A DNA stretch of 41,605 nt from NCBI RefSeq assembly GCF_001311865.1, contig NZ_BBCD01000025.1, forward strand, positions 1-41,605. Reading direction: 5' to 3'. The translations under genes were made by a program, and so were the position numbers. The notes under the pieces are model-generated. The model saw only the letters and a program-made list of their open reading frames with translations. It did not search any database and was not told the DNA's origin. Shown one piece after another: positions 37,682 through 41,605 of this stretch (positions are counted from its first letter, which is position 1; the number at the start of each line of letters is the position of its first letter). This stretch comes from Piscibacillus salipiscarius JCM 13188. Lineage in GTDB: Bacteria > Bacillota > Bacilli > Bacillales > Alkalibacillaceae.

Positions 37682-38610
37682 TTATTCAACTCCTTCTGTC
37701 CACTCAGCTACTTTCTCTTGGTTATTTTCTACCCAATTAGCAGCTGCTTCTTCTGCTGAAGCGCCATCACTAACCTCTAGCATAACTTCTTCCATATCAG
37801 CAGTTTCCCAGTTAAATTGGTCTAATACTTTATAAGCGTTTGGAAGGTCTTCTTCTAAACCTTCGCGAACCATTGTTTTAATAACTTCAGCATCACCGAA
37901 AGATTTCTCTGGGTCTTCTAAGTATTTAAGGTCATACTTTGCAAATTTCCAGTGTGGAGTCCAACCCGTTACAACAATTGGTTCTTCATTGCTAATAGCT
38001 TCGCCTAAAGCAGTAGCCATTGCACCACTTGAAGAAGTTTCTACAGACCAACCTTCAAGTTCTGGGTATGTTTCTACAGCACTTTCAGCTGCCTTTACGA
38101 CACCCGCACCAGGCTCAATTCCAGTAATTTTTGGTCTAATTCATCAGCATAATTTTCAAGATCTGAGATTGATTCAACATCCATATATTCAGGAACAACT
38201 AAACCAATCTTAGCACCTTCTAAGTTTTCTCCTAAATCTACTAAATTATCTTTATGTTCTTCATAAAGGTCTCCGTGTGTAGCTGGTAACCAAGCAGCTA
38301 CCATACCATCAGCTTCGCCAGACGCAACCGACTGCCACATAACAGCATTGTCAATTGGAGTGATCGTAACATCATAACCTAAGTCCTCTAAAACTTTACC
38401 TACAACATTAGTAGACGCAAGTTCAGAATCCCACTCAACATATACTAACTCAATTTCTTTCCCTTCTCCTACTTGTGCGCTTTCTTCAGAGCCTTCTCCC
38501 TGATTTTCCGAGTTACCTTCTTCATTGTCACTTGAACCGCCACAAGCAGCTAGAACAAGTACTAAAGCTAACATAGCTAATAAACTAAGCGATTTCCATG
38601 TCTTAAACAT
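37682..38610 (-). CDS. opuAC: Glycine betaine-binding lipoprotein OpuAC, swapped lobe order, frameshifted
   Basis: A 309-residue lipoprotein: MFKTWKSLSLLAMLALVLVL AAC, an acidic linker, then EIELVYVEWDSELASTNVVG, VASGEADGMVAAWLPATHGD and LEGAKIGLVVPEYMDVESIS first, followed by KITGIEPGAGVVKAAESAVE, PIVVTGWTPHWKFAKYDLKY and a terminal EKVAEWTEGVE. The lobes are in the reverse order to the downstream paralogue. One slip near 38130 (ELDQKITGIEPGAG restores it). It delivers betaine or related osmolytes to OpuAB. ATG after GGGGAG; 68 bases downstream of opuAB. Confidence 0.9.
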
Positions 38611-38678
38611 GTTTAATCAACTCCCCTTTACAAAATTTTTATATGAAACTTCAAACTTATTGAAGTAACACCCTAAGT

Positions 38679-39564
38679 TTAATCTTTATTTAAGTTCTGA
38701 GTAATACGGTCAATGATAATTGCCAAGATTACAATTCCTAGCCCCGCTACGAAACCTGCACCAGCTTCTGAACGTTGTAATGCAGATAATACGTCACGAC
38801 CTAGACCAGGTGCACCGATCATAGATGCAATAACAACCATTGATAGAGACAACATAACCGTCTGGTTTACACCAGCCATAATGGTTGTTTTAGCCATTGG
38901 CAGTTCAACTTTAAATAGCTTTTGATTTCCAGTTGCACCAAAGGCATCTGATGCTTCAACCAACTCATTAGAAACCTGCCTAATCCCTAAGTTAGTAAAA
39001 CGTACCACAGGTGGTGTTGCAAAGATGAATGACGCAAATACACCTGGTACCATACCGATTCCGAAAAATACGACAGCAGGGATTAAATAAACGAGGCTGG
39101 CATTGTTTGCATAAAGTCTAATACTGGTTTAATAATGGCCTCTGCAATCGAGCTCTTAGACATCAATATCCCAACTGGAATACCGACAATGACCGAAATC
39201 GCACTTGAGACTAATACAAGTGTAAAAGTAAACATTAATTGTTCCCAAAGTTGTTGGTTATAAATAAAAGTAATCCAAGTAGAGTAAATATTGGTAGTGC
39301 AATTCGTTTACCAGAAATAAAGAATGCAATAACTACCATAATAGCAATGATAATAATAGCTGGTACTCCAGCTAAAAGGTCAGCGAAACCTTCAATAAAA
39401 TCACCGAAGTCATTTTTAATCGGATCAAAGAACCAACTAAAGGTATCTGTTATTTTTTCTACGGCTGTATCAACCCATTCGGCTACTGGAATAGTATCAC
39501 CGAAGAATTCTTGAAATGATGTCATAAAACTAAGTACAGTTAAGCCTAATATATTAGTTATCAT
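38679..39564 (-). CDS. opuAB: Glycine betaine ABC transporter permease OpuAB, frameshifted
   Basis: About 295 residues. The N-terminus has an amphipathic stretch (VAEWVDTAVEKITDTFSWFF) as in OpuAB, then membrane spans; the middle reads QQLWEQLMFTFTLVLVSSAI SVIVGIPVGILMSKSS and LDFMQTMPA; the C-terminal part has the coupling motif ELVEASDAFGATGNQKLFKV ELPMAKTTIMAGVNQTVMLS. Slips near 39240 and 39095 break it. The ATG at 39564 overlaps the opuAA end by 11 bases and has AGGTGA inside opuAA. Forms the membrane channel of the importer. Confidence 0.9.
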
Positions 39565-40749
39565 CTCCGTTCACCTCGTTTCCATTCGCCAATGCTGCAA
39601 TCACTGCACCACGCACAATAATGCCACGTAACTTCCCTTCTTCAACAACAGCTACAGGTACAGGAGCATCATGAATTAAATCAAAAATATCTTGAATTGC
39701 TGTATCTTTTTCAACTTTTGGCATATCAGTACGTAAAATTCGTTTAAAGCATTCTTCTCTTGCTTTCTAGCTTCAGAAACATCATCAGCTGTTACATAAC
39801 CTTTTAAATTACGAGAACGGTCGACGACGTAAATACTTGATAGTCCTTGTTCACGAATTCGCTCTAAAGCTACACGTGGACCGTGCTTATCAATATCGAC
39901 TGTCTCAGGGCGTTTCATAATTTTTTCTGCTGTTAGTACTTTAGAACGATCCACATCTTCAACGAATTTCTCAACATAATCATTAGCTGGATTAATGAGA
40001 ATTTCTTCAGGAGAACCGATTTGAACAATCGACCCATCTTTCATTAACGCAATACGGTCACCGATACGTAATGCTTCATCCAAGTCGTGTGTAATAAAGA
40101 CGATTGTTTTTGCATTTTCTCTTGTAAATCTAGTAACTCATCCTGCATATCTTTACGAATTAATGGATCTAATGCAGAAAATGCTTCGTCCATTAATAAT
40201 ACTTCTGGATCATTAGCAAGTGCACGTGCTAAACCAACACGCTGCTGCATACCACCTGATAATTGACTAGGAAGTTGATCCACAAAGCTACCCAAACCAA
40301 CAAGTTCTAAAGCTTCTCTAGCCTTTTTAGAACGTTCGTCTTTAGAAACACCTTGAATTTCTAAACCGAATTCTGTGTTTTCCAATACGCTTCTAAATGG
40401 AAATAGTGCGAATTTCTGAAACACCATACTCATTTTTCACGGCGTACTTTGCGGAGAGATTCTTTATTCATTTTCGCTAATCTTTCTCCGTCAACTTCGA
40501 CTTCACCTTCTGTAGGTTCAATCAATCTATTAAGCAAACGTACTAATGTAGATTTACCACTTCCTGATAAACCCATAATTACGAATACTTCACCTTCTTC
40601 AACTTCGAAGTTAGCTCGATTGACACCGACCGTACAACCCGTTTTTTCAAGGATTTCTTCTTTAGAATAACCTCGTCTAATAACTTCTGTGCCTCTTTCG
40701 TTTTTTTTCCAAAAATCTTGGATAAATTATTTACTTTAATGACTGGCAC
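39554..40749 (-). CDS. opuAA: Glycine betaine ABC transporter ATPase OpuAA, frameshifted
   Basis: About 398 residues. A ProV/OpuAA ATPase with N-terminal [20 protein letters not shown], Walker [38 protein letters not shown], signature [20 protein letters not shown], Walker [16 protein letters not shown] and, after the H-loop region, two CBS domains ([20 protein letters not shown] ... [20 protein letters not shown] ... [20 protein letters not shown]). CBS domains sense ionic strength in this family. At least four slips (about 40680, 40435, 40105 and 39750) interrupt the frame. The best start is the GTG at 40749 with GAGGTG ahead. First gene of the operon. Confidence 0.9.
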
Positions 40750-40832
40750 ATTCCTTCACCTCTCTTTGTCTGACTTTTATCTCATAGTTTTGTCATCTTC
40801 TGTAAACACTCTGTAACAAATTCACCCTTTCA

Positions 40833-40861
40833 ACTATAAGGTTTAGTTCAGTATTTTTCAA
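40833..40861 (-). promoter_or_regulatory. Sigma-A promoter of opuA
   Basis: On the minus strand TTGAAA (40861-40856), a 17-base spacer and TATAGT (40838-40833), 84 bases before the opuAA start. The -35 box overlaps the first AAACTTAA operator arm. Confidence 0.72.
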
Positions 40862-40917
40862 ACTTAATGAACAGTGATTTCAGTTTATTAAGTTTGTAAA
40901 ATTTAAACTTAACAAAC
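40859..40917. promoter_or_regulatory. Triple AAACTTAA operator between opuA and the GbsR-type gene
   Basis: CAAACTTAATGAAC (40859-40872) and its inverted copy GTTTATTAAGTTTG (40883-40896) form a 13/14 inverted repeat; a third direct copy, AAACTTAACAAAC, lies at 40905-40917. The first overlaps the opuA -35 box, so binding there would block opuA. The likely binder is the adjacent GbsR/OpcR-type protein; this is inferred from position. Confidence 0.6.
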
Positions 40918-41048
40918 TTGAGTAGCTAAATGATTAAATTTTACTCTTAAATACTTCGTTTTACTACCAGATGTAAAAGTTTGAAATTAAAATATTTTAT
41001 TGTAAAGTGGAGAATAGATTTCGCAAAGGAGGCCATTTAAAGACTGTT

Positions 41049-41534
41049 ATGGACAAACCTACCTCTGAACAATTTGAACACATAAATAATCAATTAATCT
41101 CAGAGTTTTCTAAGACCCTAGAAATGTTTTCATTAAATCAAACAGAAGCCCAGCTATTTGTCACCTTATTTTTCAATGATGAGCCGATGACCTTAGATGA
41201 TATGAAAGACGCCTTAGGTAGAAGCAAAACTGCTATGAGTAATGCAACAAGAACATTGCTAGATTTCAATCTAATTGAAAGAGTATTTATCAAAGGTGCA
41301 CGTAAAGATCTCTATCAAGCTAAAAAAGATTTATATGATAAATTCATGAAAACCTATGTAAGTCGATGGCTATCTGCAATTGACCAGCAATTAAGTAGCT
41401 TAGACTCCATTCAAAGTCAAGTACAAGAGTCGAATATTAATTCAGATAGTCTAGACAATAAATTAACTGAAGCGATTAAATTTCACAGATCGCTAGAAGA
41501 AGTTTTTAAGCAAATTAGTCAATATGACCAGTAG
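41049..41534 (+). CDS. GbsR/OpcR-type MarR-family regulator
   Basis: A 161-residue protein with a winged helix-turn-helix: SLNQTEAQLFVTLFFNDEPM, TLDDMKDALGRSKTAMSNAT RTLLDFNLIERVFIKGARKD LYQAKKDL, and a helical C-terminus. The KTAMSNATRTL recognition segment and GARKD-Y wing are typical of GbsR/OpcR regulators of choline and betaine uptake in Bacillaceae. It is divergent from opuA, so repression of opuA is likely. The start is uncertain: AAAGGAGG lies at 41025-41032, 16 bases before the ATG at 41049, while a GTG at 41007 gives a longer frame without its own site. Confidence 0.82.
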   Translation: MDKPTSEQFEHINNQLISEFSKTLEMFSLNQTEAQLFVTLFFNDEPMTLDDMKDALGRSKTAMSNATRTLLDFNLIERVFIKGARKDLYQAKKDLYDKFMKTYVSRWLSAIDQQLSSLDSIQSQVQESNINSDSLDNKLTEAIKFHRSLEEVFKQISQYDQ

Positions 41535-41541
41535 TAAATAT

Positions 41542-41564
41542 CCGCCCGTAGAACGGGCGGTTTT
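41542..41564 (+). terminator. Terminator of the GbsR-type gene
   Basis: Perfect 8-bp stem CCGCCCGT / ACGGGCGG with loop AGA, followed by TTTTAGTTT, seven bases after the stop codon. A second small hairpin GCCC/GGGC follows at 41571-41583. Confidence 0.85.
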
Positions 41565-41605
41565 AGTTTCGCCCTATAAGGGCACATTACCAACATGCCC
41601 CTAAA

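Overview
The window is a low-GC, spore-forming Bacillaceae chromosome segment. Its gene content and order match the Bacillus subtilis comK/yhj, addAB, gerP, yhf, hemEHY and ecs neighbourhoods, and it carries a large glycine betaine (opuA) locus. A moderately halophilic relative such as the Halobacillus/Alkalibacillus/Piscibacillus group is plausible, but the species cannot be named from sequence alone. About two thirds of the long genes are split by single-base frameshifts, often at short A or T runs. Conserved protein sequence always resumes in the next frame, so I read these as sequencing errors rather than gene decay and annotate each gene at full length.

Layout. 74-2975 (-): a membrane-protein operon of unknown role (DUF418, DUF2157, GDYXXLXY). 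3030-4969 (+): the spore-coat permeability operon gerPABCDEF behind a sigma-K-like promoter, then a 38-residue orphan ORF and a bidirectional terminator. 5182-13062 (-): TVP38-family protein, addB and addA (double-strand-break repair). 13140-14052: yhjD (+) converging on comK (-), overlapping at their 3' ends. 14231-17070 (-): a three-gene ABC importer of the PF04392 type. 17190-21008: lcfB (acyl-CoA ligase) with a perfect FadR operator, lplJ, yhfI and the divergent small gene yhfH. 21010-21660: non-coding, holding an IS3-family transposase remnant, a GC-rich palindromic repeat and hairpins.

21668-27926: hemY, hemH and hemE (coproporphyrin-branch heme synthesis) and pbpF (class A PBP), all (-), with the divergent heme monooxygenase gene hmoB (+). 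28007-30585 (-): liaF-liaS-liaR cell-envelope stress system. 30805-31980 (+): yhaA-like M20 amidohydrolase. 32024-33257 (-): YbjQ and YitT family genes. 33258-33709 is non-coding and contains the most striking structure in the window: eight copies of TTGTCTAGTA spaced 20-21 bp apart, i.e. two helical turns. 33710-35665 (-): ecsA-ecsB ABC transporter; 35810-36678 (+): hit and a YtxH-like gene. 36716-40749 (-): opuAA-opuAB-opuAC-opuAC, whose two binding proteins have their two lobes in opposite order. A divergent GbsR/OpcR-type regulator (41049-41534, +) faces opuA across three copies of an AAACTTAA-type motif, one overlapping the opuA -35 box.

The genes cover sporulation and germination, competence and recombination, fatty-acid and lipoate metabolism, heme turnover, envelope stress sensing and osmoprotectant import. 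No phage, CRISPR array, plasmid function, rRNA or tRNA gene was seen.
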